The notes beneath the pieces are model-generated. The model was not told the origin of the DNA, searched no databases, and saw nothing but the letters and a program-made list of their open reading frames with translations. A DNA stretch of 35,011 nt from an uncultured Lachnospiraceae bacterium (GTDB taxonomy: Bacteria; Bacillota; Clostridia; Lachnospirales; Lachnospiraceae), in the NCBI GenBank assembly GCA_905234595.1, contig CAJOID010000010.1, positions 1-35,011 of the forward strand. Direction: 5' to 3'. The translations under genes and the position numbers were made by a program. Of this stretch, positions 15,470-23,103 are shown one piece after another; the stretch's first letter is position 1, and every line of letters begins with the position of its first letter.

Positions 15470-15498
15470 AGCATAGCACGTTTGTTCTTAAGTGTAAA
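15470..15498 (-). promoter_or_regulatory. Predicted csp promoter
   Basis: On the minus strand, TTTACA, 17 bases, then TATGCT preceded by TGC (an extended -10). The -35 is at 15493-15498 and the -10 at 15470-15475. It is back to back with the divergent promoter at 15518. Confidence 0.7.
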
Positions 15499-15517
15499 GT
15501 GATTTATCTTATCTTAT

Positions 15518-15546
15518 TTGCATATGGAACGATCATGTGATAAAAT
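15518..15546 (+). promoter_or_regulatory. Predicted promoter for the M23-like gene
   Basis: TTGCAT (15518-15523), 17 bases, then TGA plus TAAAAT (15541-15546) gives an extended -10. The start is inferred near 15553. It lies 20 bases from the csp -35, so the two divergent promoters could influence one another. Confidence 0.65.
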
Positions 15547-15595
15547 GTTACAGATTTGTTACAATCACCGGACAGATACTTATGGAGGAATGGTT

Positions 15596-16330
15596 TTGAG
15601 CGAAGAAGTGCAGACTACCCCCAAAAAGAAAAAAGACAGGACTGAATACCATCTGATGCTGTTCGTCGACAACAAAAAAGACGGCGGCGTACACCAGATG
15701 GGGATCAATCGTATAGTGATCGAAGTGGTTGCTGCCGTGATAGCAGCCATCCTGGTCGTGACCATATCCGGATGGGCGGTCAACTCATCCGTCAGGAAGA
15801 ACGTTACGGCGGAAAAGGAAGCTCTCGAGCAGAAGACCGAAGAACTGTCGGCCGAAGTGGAGCAGCTGAAAGCCGAGAATACATCTCTGTCAGATAAGGT
15901 CACGATACTCAGCAACACGGTGAACACCAAGGTTGAGCTTGAGACCGCAGCCCAGGAAGAGAGCGAGGCGGCGCATTTCCCGCAGGGATTCCCGTTATCG
16001 TCCTCAGCTTCCATGACCACGAGCGAGGATGATCCGAAGTGCCTGCTGTTCAGCTGCGGCGAAGGTACCAGCGTGATCTCCGCCGGTGACGGCAAGGTAC
16101 TCGAGGTACTGCCTGATGCGGATTACGGATACTGTATACGCATAGACCACGAGAACGGATATATCTCCGAATACTATATGTCATCCACTCCTCTGATCAA
16201 GGAGGGCGATTCGGTGCTTCAGGGAGCGATACTCGCGCTTGTCGAGAGCAAGGATACCAAGCTCGCATATAAGATGTATCAGGACGGCCAGCAGATAGAT
16301 CCGATGGATGTCATCAAGATAGACGGTTGA
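15596..16330 (+). CDS. Membrane-anchored, catalytically degenerate M23 (LytM-like) protein
   Basis: The 244-aa protein has a short Lys-rich cytoplasmic head, one membrane span (about residues 38-62), a coiled coil (about 70-115; EKEALEQKTEELSAEVEQLK) and a C-terminal LytM/M23 fold (GDGKVLEVLPDADYGYCIRI, DHENGYISEYYMSS). The zinc ligands are missing: no HxxxD is seen, and the HLHF motif is replaced by KLAYKMYQDGQQIDP. It is therefore unlikely to cut peptidoglycan and may act as a scaffold or hydrolase activator, as for EnvC or SpoIIQ-type proteins. Start choice: ATG 15590 is one base after GGAGGA, too close, whereas TTG 15596 has a 6-base gap, so I prefer TTG. Confidence 0.75.
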   Translation: MSEEVQTTPKKKKDRTEYHLMLFVDNKKDGGVHQMGINRIVIEVVAAVIAAILVVTISGWAVNSSVRKNVTAEKEALEQKTEELSAEVEQLKAENTSLSDKVTILSNTVNTKVELETAAQEESEAAHFPQGFPLSSSASMTTSEDDPKCLLFSCGEGTSVISAGDGKVLEVLPDADYGYCIRIDHENGYISEYYMSSTPLIKEGDSVLQGAILALVESKDTKLAYKMYQDGQQIDPMDVIKIDG

Positions 16331-16332
16331 TG

Positions 16333-16361
16333 TTGCTTTTCTGACTGATATGAGATATGAT
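16333..16361 (+). promoter_or_regulatory. Possible promoter for the DUF3048 lipoprotein
   Basis: TTGCTT (16333-16338), 17 bases, then TATGAT (16356-16361). No terminator separates this gene from the M23-like gene, so read-through is also possible. Confidence 0.4.
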
Positions 16362-16425
16362 ATGCGTTGATGCGCGTAGAAGACCGAAGATATTTTTGTG
16401 CATTGTTTTATATAAGGAGAGGATA

Positions 16426-17550
16426 ATGAAAAAGAAACTGCTTATGAGTCTTATGATAGTTTCTGTGACTGCCGCTCTGGTTACGGGCTGCGGTGAGCAG
16501 GAAGCCGAAGAGACTCCCGAAGTAACCGTTACCGTAGAGGCTATTCCGGAAGAAACTGAACCTGAAGTTGTCGAAGAGGAAGAGCCCGTTGAAGAGATCG
16601 TAGATGAACTTCCCGAAGGATATGTCAGATCGGAACTTACGAACCTGCCTATCCCGGAGGAGATCAAGGATCAGCGTCCCATCGCTGCCATGGTTGATAA
16701 CGAATCACTCGCATTACCTCACTATGGCATAGCAGAAGCTGATATCGTATATGAACTTATGAATTCGACCTTAAACGGCCGTATCACCAGAATGATGGTC
16801 CTGATGAAAGACTGGGGATCGATCGAGCAGATGGGTTCCATCCGTTCCGCACGTCCGACCAACTTCTTCATCGCTGCAGAGTGGAATGCCTGCCTCGTGC
16901 ATGACGGAGGTCCTTTCTATATCGACCAGTACATCGCAAGAGATTACTGCTGCCATTTCTCGGGCGGATTCTCACGTGTTAACAACGGCAAGGCTACCGA
17001 GTATACCGAGTACATCATGAAGGGTGACCTGGAGGAGAAATTCGCAGCTTCCAGCTACTCTACCGATTATGACGAGTACAATCCCGGTACACACTATACA
17101 TTCGCTCTGCCTTCGGCACCCAACAAGCTGTCCGAGACCTACAGCGGATATACGGTTCCCGCCACTTCGGTGGATTTCCCGTTCCCGCACAACAGCTCCA
17201 AGCTTAAGTACAATGCCGAGACAGGTCTGTATGAGTACTCCGAATACGGCAACGAGCATCGTGACGGCGAGGATGACGAGCTTCTGACATTTACCAACGT
17301 CATCATTCAGAAGTGTACATTCTCACAGCTCGATGATAACGGATATCTGATCTTCAACATCCTGGCTGAGAACATGCCCGGATACTATCTCACAGGCGGT
17401 GAGGCCATCGACATCACATGGTCCAAACTTGCCGAGACTGATATCACCAGATACTACGACGGTACCGGCGAGCAGATCACTCTCAATACCGGTAAGACTT
17501 ACATAGCTATCGTTCCCGATGATGACTGGGATGATATGGTGATCAAGTAA
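16426..17550 (+). CDS. DUF3048 (YerB-like) lipoprotein
   Basis: The 374-aa precursor has a lipoprotein signal (MKKKLLMSLMIVSVTAALV) and lipobox VTGC, so it should be exported and anchored to the outer face of the membrane. A Glu/Pro-rich linker (about residues 25-60) leads into the DUF3048 N-terminal domain: PIAAMVDNESLALPHYGIAE, ADIVYELMNSTLNGRITRMM and the conserved GSIRSARP. The C-terminal domain holds TWSKL and GKTYIAIVPDDDW. The function of this family is unknown; envelope context suggests a wall-related role. ATG 16426 follows AAGGAGAGG, and an upstream in-frame codon at 16357 would spoil the signal peptide. A strong terminator follows the stop. Confidence 0.92.
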   Translation: MKKKLLMSLMIVSVTAALVTGCGEQEAEETPEVTVTVEAIPEETEPEVVEEEEPVEEIVDELPEGYVRSELTNLPIPEEIKDQRPIAAMVDNESLALPHYGIAEADIVYELMNSTLNGRITRMMVLMKDWGSIEQMGSIRSARPTNFFIAAEWNACLVHDGGPFYIDQYIARDYCCHFSGGFSRVNNGKATEYTEYIMKGDLEEKFAASSYSTDYDEYNPGTHYTFALPSAPNKLSETYSGYTVPATSVDFPFPHNSSKLKYNAETGLYEYSEYGNEHRDGEDDELLTFTNVIIQKCTFSQLDDNGYLIFNILAENMPGYYLTGGEAIDITWSKLAETDITRYYDGTGEQITLNTGKTYIAIVPDDDWDDMVIK

Positions 17551-17573
17551 GTATTTACGACTGTTTATTAAGG

Positions 17574-17603
17574 GACCTCCGGTGTATAAGCCGGAGGTCT
17601 TTT
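17574..17603 (+). terminator. Intrinsic terminator after the DUF3048 gene
   Basis: A perfect 9-bp stem (GACCTCCGG / CCGGAGGTC) with an 8-base loop is followed directly by TTTT. The next promoter element begins 2 bases after the T run. Confidence 0.9.
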
Positions 17604-17604
17604 G

Positions 17605-17613
17605 TGGTATGAT
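17605..17613 (+). promoter_or_regulatory. Extended -10 promoter giving a leaderless hydrolase mRNA
   Basis: TGG plus TATGAT (17608-17613) lies 7 bases before ATG 17621. A convincing -35 is not seen, since its place is taken by the terminator hairpin; extended -10 promoters often need none. No ribosome binding site precedes the ATG. Confidence 0.55.
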
Positions 17614-17620
17614 TATACGG

Positions 17621-18421
17621 ATGAACGACTATATAACGATCGACGGACTGACAATCTCATATATGTTCAGCGGGCGCGAGGACAGCGATGCCCCGTATGC
17701 GGTGATCATGCAGGGATGGGGCACAAACTGCCGGCTGTATGATCCGGTGGCTGCCCTGATAGGTGACCGCTTCCGTGTGCTGCAGTTTGACCTGCCCGGA
17801 TTCGGCGCCAGCGATGAGCCGGCTGAGTCATGGGATGTGGAGAGGTATGCACGGTTCACCGTCAGCCTGCTTAACACTCTCGGCATACAGCGTGCCATGA
17901 TGATAGGGCATTCATACGGAGGACGTGTGATCATCAGGATGGCTTCGGATGCGGACCTCCCCCTGGAGATATCCAGGATCATACTGATCGATTCCGCGGG
18001 CGTGCTGCCTTTAAGGACACCCGCGCAGATCCGCCGGCAGAAGCGCTATAAGATGCTTAAGAAACTGTTGGATAATAAGCTCATATACTTCCTTTTTGAT
18101 GAGATCATAGATGACTGGAAGAGCAGACAGGGATCCGAGGATTACCGCAGGGCCACCCCCGTCATGCGCGGTACTCTGGTCAAAGCGGTGAACGAGGATC
18201 TGACGGACTTACTCCCTCTGATCACTCAGGATACGCTGCTCATATGGGGCGAATGCGACACCGCAACTCCGATAAGGGATGCTCATATCATGGAAGAGAA
18301 GATACAAAACAGCGGACTGGCCGTGATACCCGGCGTCGGACATTTTTCGTTCGCCGAGAATCCCGCGGCTTTTGCCCGGATCATCAATACATATCTGAAC
18401 GCAGATGCGGGTGAGGTGTGA
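17621..18421 (+). CDS. Alpha/beta hydrolase
   Basis: The 266-aa cytoplasmic hydrolase has the classic alpha/beta fold marks: oxyanion region QGWGTN, FDLPGFGASDEP, nucleophile elbow GHSYGGR (Ser98), acid Asp213 in GECDTATP and base His241 in GVGHFSFAENP. The substrate is unknown; the neighbouring genes make D-Ala-D-Ala precursors, which hints at an envelope role but does not prove one. The start at 17621 has no ribosome binding site and sits 7 bases after a -10 box, so the mRNA is probably leaderless. The stop is followed one base later by the MurF-like ATG. Confidence 0.85.
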   Translation: MNDYITIDGLTISYMFSGREDSDAPYAVIMQGWGTNCRLYDPVAALIGDRFRVLQFDLPGFGASDEPAESWDVERYARFTVSLLNTLGIQRAMMIGHSYGGRVIIRMASDADLPLEISRIILIDSAGVLPLRTPAQIRRQKRYKMLKKLLDNKLIYFLFDEIIDDWKSRQGSEDYRRATPVMRGTLVKAVNEDLTDLLPLITQDTLLIWGECDTATPIRDAHIMEEKIQNSGLAVIPGVGHFSFAENPAAFARIINTYLNADAGEV

Positions 18422-18422
18422 T

Positions 18423-20015
18423 ATGGCAGATATCATCATCATGCTGATCCGCATACTGATCTCCGTGTCACTGGGCGTATGGGCTTATATATATACGCTT
18501 AAGTACAATCTGCATATGTTCCAGTTAAACGGCTATAAGAATGCCGAGCACATGGTATGGCTTAAGAGATACCGCAAGAGACAGTGGGTACTGTATGCCG
18601 GACTTATTCTGGGCATACTGTGGATAGTGCTTCGCGTAAGCCTGGCCGCTGATATCGTGATGTGGCTGTGGACCGTGCTCATCACAGTCGTATTCCGCGC
18701 ACTGTGCGGTATGTCCGCGAAGAAGAAACTGGTATACACGGCCAGGGTGAAGAGGCTTATGGCATGCATCATCATACTGGATGCGCTCATCGTCCTCGTG
18801 CCTTCGGTCGTATCACCGCTCGGACCGCAGGCCGCGAAGGGACTGATGCTCACTGTCGTAAGCCTTAAATTCCTGTCGTGCGTGATGGCCAATATCATCA
18901 ATTCCCCGATGGAAAAGGGCATCAATGCACACTTCATAAACGATGCAAAACGCAGACTGGCCGCATGTCCCGACATGACGGTGATAGGTGTGACGGGCAG
19001 CTACGGCAAGACCAGCGTGAAGTATTATCTGGGAGAACTGCTGGCCGTTAAGTACAACGTACTGATAACCCCCGAGAGCTATAACACTCCCATGGGAGTG
19101 GTGCGTACCGTGCGGGAGCATATGCGTCCGGGCACGGAAGTGTTTGTATGCGAGATGGGTGCGAGACATGTGGGAGATATACGCGAGCTGTGTGATCTGG
19201 TCCATCCTGATCACGGCATCATCACATCCATAGGACCGCAGCATCTGGATACGTTTCATACCATCGACAATATCATATCCACGAAGTATGAACTGGCAGA
19301 CGCACTGCCTGAAGGCGGCATGCTTTTCCTGAACGGGGACAACGAATATATCAAACAGCGTGCATCCGCATATAAGGATCCCGTCATGTATCATGCTGCG
19401 GGTGATGCAGCGGGTACGTATCATGCGGAGAATATCTCGCTCGATGCCGGAGGGACATCGTTTGATGTGGTCACTCCGGACGGTGAGCGTGAATCATATC
19501 AGATGTCGCTCATAGGCGGCCATAATGTCATCAATGTCGTGGGAGCCATAACCGTGGCTCATAAGATGGGCATACCGCTTAAGGATCTGCGTATACCCGT
19601 CAGGAGGCTGCGCCCCGTACCGCACCGTCTGGAGCTGATCAGACGCGGCAGCATGTACATCATCGATGATGCTTACAATTCCAATCCCGCCGGCAGCAGG
19701 GCAGCACTGGAGACGCTCGCCATGTTCGACGGCATGAAGATACTGATCACACCCGGCATGGTCGAGCTCGGTGAGCGTGAGACAGAGTATAACCGTGAAT
19801 TCGGCAGGCTCGCGGCAGGTATGTGCGATCATATCCTGCTCGTGGGACGCAGGCGTGCGGAACCCATACGCGAGGGTGCTCTCGAAGGCGGAGCGGACGG
19901 GAACAGGGTCAGAGTCTTCGACAGGCTGGAGGATGCTTTCGGATACGCACAGACGATCCGTGCGGATGCCGATAAATACATATTGCTGGAGAATGATCTG
20001 CCGGATAATTATTGA
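18423..20015 (+). CDS. MurF-like Mur ligase with N-terminal membrane domain
   Basis: The catalytic part resembles UDP-MurNAc-tripeptide:D-Ala-D-Ala ligase (MurF): P-loop VTGSYGKTSVKYY (Lys196), NTPMGVVRTV, VCEMGARHVGDI, TSIGPQHLDTF, FLNGDNEYI, IDDAYNSNPAGSRAALETL and TPGMVELGE. Unusually, residues 1-180 do not look like the normal MurF N-terminal substrate domain. They carry about four to five membrane spans (near 3-24, 57-76, 78-96, 112-131 and 137-156), so the ligase should be membrane-bound. The total is 530 aa against about 450 for MurF. GAGGTG overlaps the previous stop, so translation is coupled. It is paired with ddl 18 bases downstream, which supplies its presumed D-Ala-D-Ala substrate. 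Whether it is the only MurF of the cell is not known. Confidence 0.82.
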   Translation: MADIIIMLIRILISVSLGVWAYIYTLKYNLHMFQLNGYKNAEHMVWLKRYRKRQWVLYAGLILGILWIVLRVSLAADIVMWLWTVLITVVFRALCGMSAKKKLVYTARVKRLMACIIILDALIVLVPSVVSPLGPQAAKGLMLTVVSLKFLSCVMANIINSPMEKGINAHFINDAKRRLAACPDMTVIGVTGSYGKTSVKYYLGELLAVKYNVLITPESYNTPMGVVRTVREHMRPGTEVFVCEMGARHVGDIRELCDLVHPDHGIITSIGPQHLDTFHTIDNIISTKYELADALPEGGMLFLNGDNEYIKQRASAYKDPVMYHAAGDAAGTYHAENISLDAGGTSFDVVTPDGERESYQMSLIGGHNVINVVGAITVAHKMGIPLKDLRIPVRRLRPVPHRLELIRRGSMYIIDDAYNSNPAGSRAALETLAMFDGMKILITPGMVELGERETEYNREFGRLAAGMCDHILLVGRRRAEPIREGALEGGADGNRVRVFDRLEDAFGYAQTIRADADKYILLENDLPDNY

Positions 20016-20033
20016 CCGGATGAGAGGAGAACT

Positions 20034-21215
20034 ATGAAAACACAGGTTGCACTGGTATTCGGAGGGCGCAGCGTTGAACACGAGGTGTCCGTGATCTCGG
20101 GCCTGCAGGCCTATATGAATATCGATACCGACAGGTATGATGTCACACCCGTATATATGACCAAATCGGGTGAATTCTATGTGGGAGATCATATAGGTGA
20201 CATAGACTGCTACAAGGATATCCCCGGACTGATAAGCAGGTCCAGGCGCGTGATATGGATCAACGAAGACGGTGGTGTGAAGATGCGCGGGTATCCCTCC
20301 GGACTGCTGGGCGGACGGTATGAGAAGAGCATAGATATCGTATTCCCCGTAGTACATGGGACCAATGTTGAAGACGGAGCCCTGCAGGGATTCTTTAAGA
20401 CTCTGGGAGTCACGTTCGTGGGATGCGATGTATGCGCATCTGCCGTGGGCATGGACAAATACGTGACCAAGACCGTACTCAAGGAGGCGGGCGTGCCGGT
20501 CCTCGACGGTAAGTTGTATACGATGGCCGATTATCAGGAGATCGATAAGCTCATAACCAGCATAGAGGAGACGTTCGGCTATCCGGTGATCATCAAGCCC
20601 GTGGACCTGGGGTCCAGTGTCGGGATCAGCATAGCTCATGACCGCAGAGGTCTTACCGAGAGCCTGGATGATGCATACAGATATGCATCGGTGGTCCTGG
20701 CAGAGCATGCGATCAGCAATCTGCGTGAGATCAACTGCTCGGTGCTGGGAGACGAGAACGAAGCGGAAGCCTCCGAGTGCGAAGAGCCCATGCACACCGA
20801 GGAGATACTCAGCTACGAGGATAAATATGTTTCGGGAGCCAAAGGAGGCAAGTCCCGGGGTATGGCATCAGTATCGCGCAGGATCCCTGCGGACATACCC
20901 GCCGAAAAGCGTGAACTTATCCGTGATATGGCTGTCAGATCGTTCAAGGCTCTCAGATGTAACGGTGTGGCCCGCATAGACTTCATGATAGATGAGGATA
21001 ACGGGGAGATCTATTTCAACGAGATAAACACGATCCCCGGTTCTCTCGCCTTTTATCTGTGGGAGCCTCTCGGAGTACCTTATAAGGAGCTTCTCACACG
21101 CGTGATCGAACTGGCCCGCAAGCGCGAACGTACAGAGCGTTCGCTTACGTTTACATTTGATACCAACATACTTGACCGGGCTTCATTTGGTGGTGCAAAG
21201 GGCGGTAAGGTATGA
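20034..21215 (+). CDS. ddl: D-alanine--D-alanine ligase
   Basis: Ddl is an ATP-grasp enzyme that makes the D-Ala-D-Ala dipeptide for peptidoglycan. The 393-aa protein shows VALVFGGRSVEHEVSVISG, VFPVVHGTNVEDGALQGFF, FVGCDVCASAVGMDKYVTK, PVIIKPVDLGSSVGISIA, NCSVLGDENE and the Mg-binding end FNEINTIPGSLAFYLWEP. It is slightly long for the family, owing to an acidic insert near EAEASECEEPMHTEE. ATG 20034 follows GAGGAGA. It forms an operon with the MurF-like gene. Its TGA stop (21213-21215) doubles as the TGn of the next promoter. Confidence 0.97.
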   Translation: MKTQVALVFGGRSVEHEVSVISGLQAYMNIDTDRYDVTPVYMTKSGEFYVGDHIGDIDCYKDIPGLISRSRRVIWINEDGGVKMRGYPSGLLGGRYEKSIDIVFPVVHGTNVEDGALQGFFKTLGVTFVGCDVCASAVGMDKYVTKTVLKEAGVPVLDGKLYTMADYQEIDKLITSIEETFGYPVIIKPVDLGSSVGISIAHDRRGLTESLDDAYRYASVVLAEHAISNLREINCSVLGDENEAEASECEEPMHTEEILSYEDKYVSGAKGGKSRGMASVSRRIPADIPAEKRELIRDMAVRSFKALRCNGVARIDFMIDEDNGEIYFNEINTIPGSLAFYLWEPLGVPYKELLTRVIELARKRERTERSLTFTFDTNILDRASFGGAKGGKV

Positions 21216-21221
21216 TAAAAT
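21213..21221 (+). promoter_or_regulatory. Extended -10 element overlapping the ddl stop
   Basis: TGA plus TAAAAT (21216-21221) forms an extended -10. No good -35 is seen at 16-18 bases. The inferred start is near 21228, about 29 bases before the deacetylase ATG. Confidence 0.45.
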
Positions 21222-21256
21222 AATCCGTGTGTGTGCTATGACCCCGAAGAAAGCGG

Positions 21257-22216
21257 ATGACCGATATGGATGAATCAACTTACGCCGAATACAGGCGCAG
21301 ACGGGTCCGGCGGCTTAAGAAGATAATACTTATCACATTAGCACTGGCGATCATCATTCCTCTCGTGTGCTCGATCATATTTCTGGCACTCTTTATCCAT
21401 ACCAGGAGGGAACTGAATGATCTGCAGAACAGATACGACGAACTGCTCACATCCATGGAACAGCTCAGGGATGACATCGAGTATATCGATGGACCGCAGG
21501 ATGTCTACAGCGTATCCGATGTGACCGATTCACAGCGTGATACCACGGTCGAAACGACACCGGATATACCGGATGAGAGCGACGAGGATGAATATGTCAG
21601 AGAAGTATATCTGACATTTGATGACGGACCGAGCATATATACCGATGAGATCCTTGATATACTGGCGGATCACGATGTGAAAGCCACATTCTTCGTGACC
21701 GGCAAGACGGATGAGGAATCGGTTGATGCATACAAACGTATAGTGGAAGACGGACATACGCTCGGGATGCATTCCTACAGTCACCGGTACTCACAGATCT
21801 ACGCATCGAAGGAAGCATTCGTGGAAGATCTGAATAAGCTTCAGGAGTATCTGTATGAGACGACAGGGGTGTGGTCCAGGTATTACCGGTTTCCGGGAGG
21901 CAGTTCCAACACGGCTTCCACGGTTGATATGAGCGAGCTGATAGATTACCTGACGGAGCAGGATATCACCTACTTCGACTGGAATATAGTATCGGGTGAT
22001 GCTTCCGGGCAGTCCTTAAGCGCGGATACGATCTACAACAACTGCATATCCAGGCTGGCGAACTTCAATGAAGCCGTGATCCTGATGCATGATGCAGCCG
22101 ATAAACACAGTACGGTGGAAGCTCTCCCGCGTATCATAGAGAGCATACAGGAGATGGATGACACGGTCATCCTGCCGATTAACGACGATACATTTCCTAT
22201 TCAGCATAGAGAATGA
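21257..22216 (+). CDS. Membrane-anchored polysaccharide deacetylase (NodB domain)
   Basis: The 319-aa protein has a basic cytoplasmic head, one membrane span (about residues 22-48), a short coiled coil and acidic linker (to about residue 110), then a CE4 NodB domain outside the cell. Motifs are TFDDGPSIYTD (metal Asp), HSYSHRYSQIY (metal His pair), RYYRFPGGSSN, FDWNIVSGDA and VILMHDAADKHSTVEALP. It likely removes acetyl groups from peptidoglycan GlcNAc or another wall glycan. The start could be ATG 21257 or ATG 21266; GAAGAAAG before 21257 is only a modest ribosome binding site. The TGA stop overlaps the next predicted promoter. Confidence 0.9.
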   Translation: MTDMDESTYAEYRRRRVRRLKKIILITLALAIIIPLVCSIIFLALFIHTRRELNDLQNRYDELLTSMEQLRDDIEYIDGPQDVYSVSDVTDSQRDTTVETTPDIPDESDEDEYVREVYLTFDDGPSIYTDEILDILADHDVKATFFVTGKTDEESVDAYKRIVEDGHTLGMHSYSHRYSQIYASKEAFVEDLNKLQEYLYETTGVWSRYYRFPGGSSNTASTVDMSELIDYLTEQDITYFDWNIVSGDASGQSLSADTIYNNCISRLANFNEAVILMHDAADKHSTVEALPRIIESIQEMDDTVILPINDDTFPIQHRE

Positions 22217-22222
22217 TATAAG
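22194..22222 (+). promoter_or_regulatory. Possible bactofilin promoter overlapping the deacetylase stop
   Basis: A weak TTCCTA (22194-22199), 17 bases, then TGA plus TATAAG (22217-22222). The TGA is the stop codon of the deacetylase gene. The start would be near 22229, only about 8 bases before the bactofilin ATG, so the AAAGGA site would be cut off; read-through transcription is an alternative. Confidence 0.3.
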
Positions 22223-22236
22223 AAAGGATAATCAAC

Positions 22237-23061
22237 ATGGGATTTTTTTCTGACCTAAAAGATGATCTGTCACAGGCAGTCAATGAGATGATGCCGGAGG
22301 AGGAAGGAATGGCAGCAGCCGAAGGAGAAACACTACCTGATGTAGACTTGAGCGCAATGCTCGACAAGATGGAAGCAGGCAACATGGAATCCGGGGATAC
22401 GTCACCCGTATCATTCGAACCGGAGCCCGAACCCGTACCCGAGCCCGTGATCGAACCCGCAGTTGTTGAGGAGCCGATAGTGATCCCCGAGCCCGCCGTT
22501 ATGCCGGAGCCCGTATCGATGCCCGGCACTTCACAGGCAGCAGCTGCCGTACAGGAGTACTTAAGCAGCGACAATACACCTCAGGACCGCAAGCAGGTAC
22601 TCGATGAGACCGCTGTCATCACACTGGGTATGGAAATCAACGGTGACGTGACCACACAGGGTTCACTCGAACTCGTGGGACGCATCATAGGTAATGTAAC
22701 TGCACTCGGAAAGCTCAGCATCACAGGTACCATCAAGGGTAATGCAAGAGCTGCCGAAGTATACGCCGAAGGTGCTCAGATGAACGGAGATGTAGTCTCC
22801 GACGGAGCCGTTAAAGTCGGACAGAGCACTGTGATCATCGGTAACATCACCGCCACGAGCGCTGTGATAGCAGGTGCCGTAAAGGGTGATATAGATGTCA
22901 GAGGTCCGGTCATTCTGGACGGTTCTGCGATAGTAATGGGCAACATCAAGTCCAAGTATGTACAGATCAATAACGGTGCTGTCATCGAGGGTATGTGTTC
23001 ACAGGCATACGCCGATGTCAATCCGACATCCTTCTTCGAGGAGCTCAAGAAATCATTCTGA
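22237..23061 (+). CDS. Bactofilin (polymer-forming cytoskeletal protein)
   Basis: Bactofilins self-assemble into nucleotide-free beta-helical filaments that help shape cells or place wall enzymes. The 274-aa protein has an acidic N-terminal tail (about 1-60), a Pro/Glu repeat linker (about 61-100; EPEPVPEPVIEP) and the right-handed beta-helix DUF583 domain (about 125-255) with stacked short turns such as GDVTTQGSLELVGRIIGNV and GKLSITGTIKGNA. The C-terminus, FFEELKKSF, is a typical short tail. The ATG follows AAAGGA. It sits between a wall deacetylase and pyrH, consistent with a role in envelope shape. No transmembrane segment is seen. Confidence 0.92.
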   Translation: MGFFSDLKDDLSQAVNEMMPEEEGMAAAEGETLPDVDLSAMLDKMEAGNMESGDTSPVSFEPEPEPVPEPVIEPAVVEEPIVIPEPAVMPEPVSMPGTSQAAAAVQEYLSSDNTPQDRKQVLDETAVITLGMEINGDVTTQGSLELVGRIIGNVTALGKLSITGTIKGNARAAEVYAEGAQMNGDVVSDGAVKVGQSTVIIGNITATSAVIAGAVKGDIDVRGPVILDGSAIVMGNIKSKYVQINNGAVIEGMCSQAYADVNPTSFFEELKKSF

Positions 23062-23103
23062 GCATCCGGGGACGGCACGAACTGATCGGTTTATGAGGTG
23101 TAT

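Noticed and set aside
19494-20795. Long open frame on the minus strand over the MurF-like and ddl genes
   Set aside because: The + strand genes here show clear family motifs; the antisense product has none and lacks a ribosome binding site. It reflects the codon bias of the real genes.
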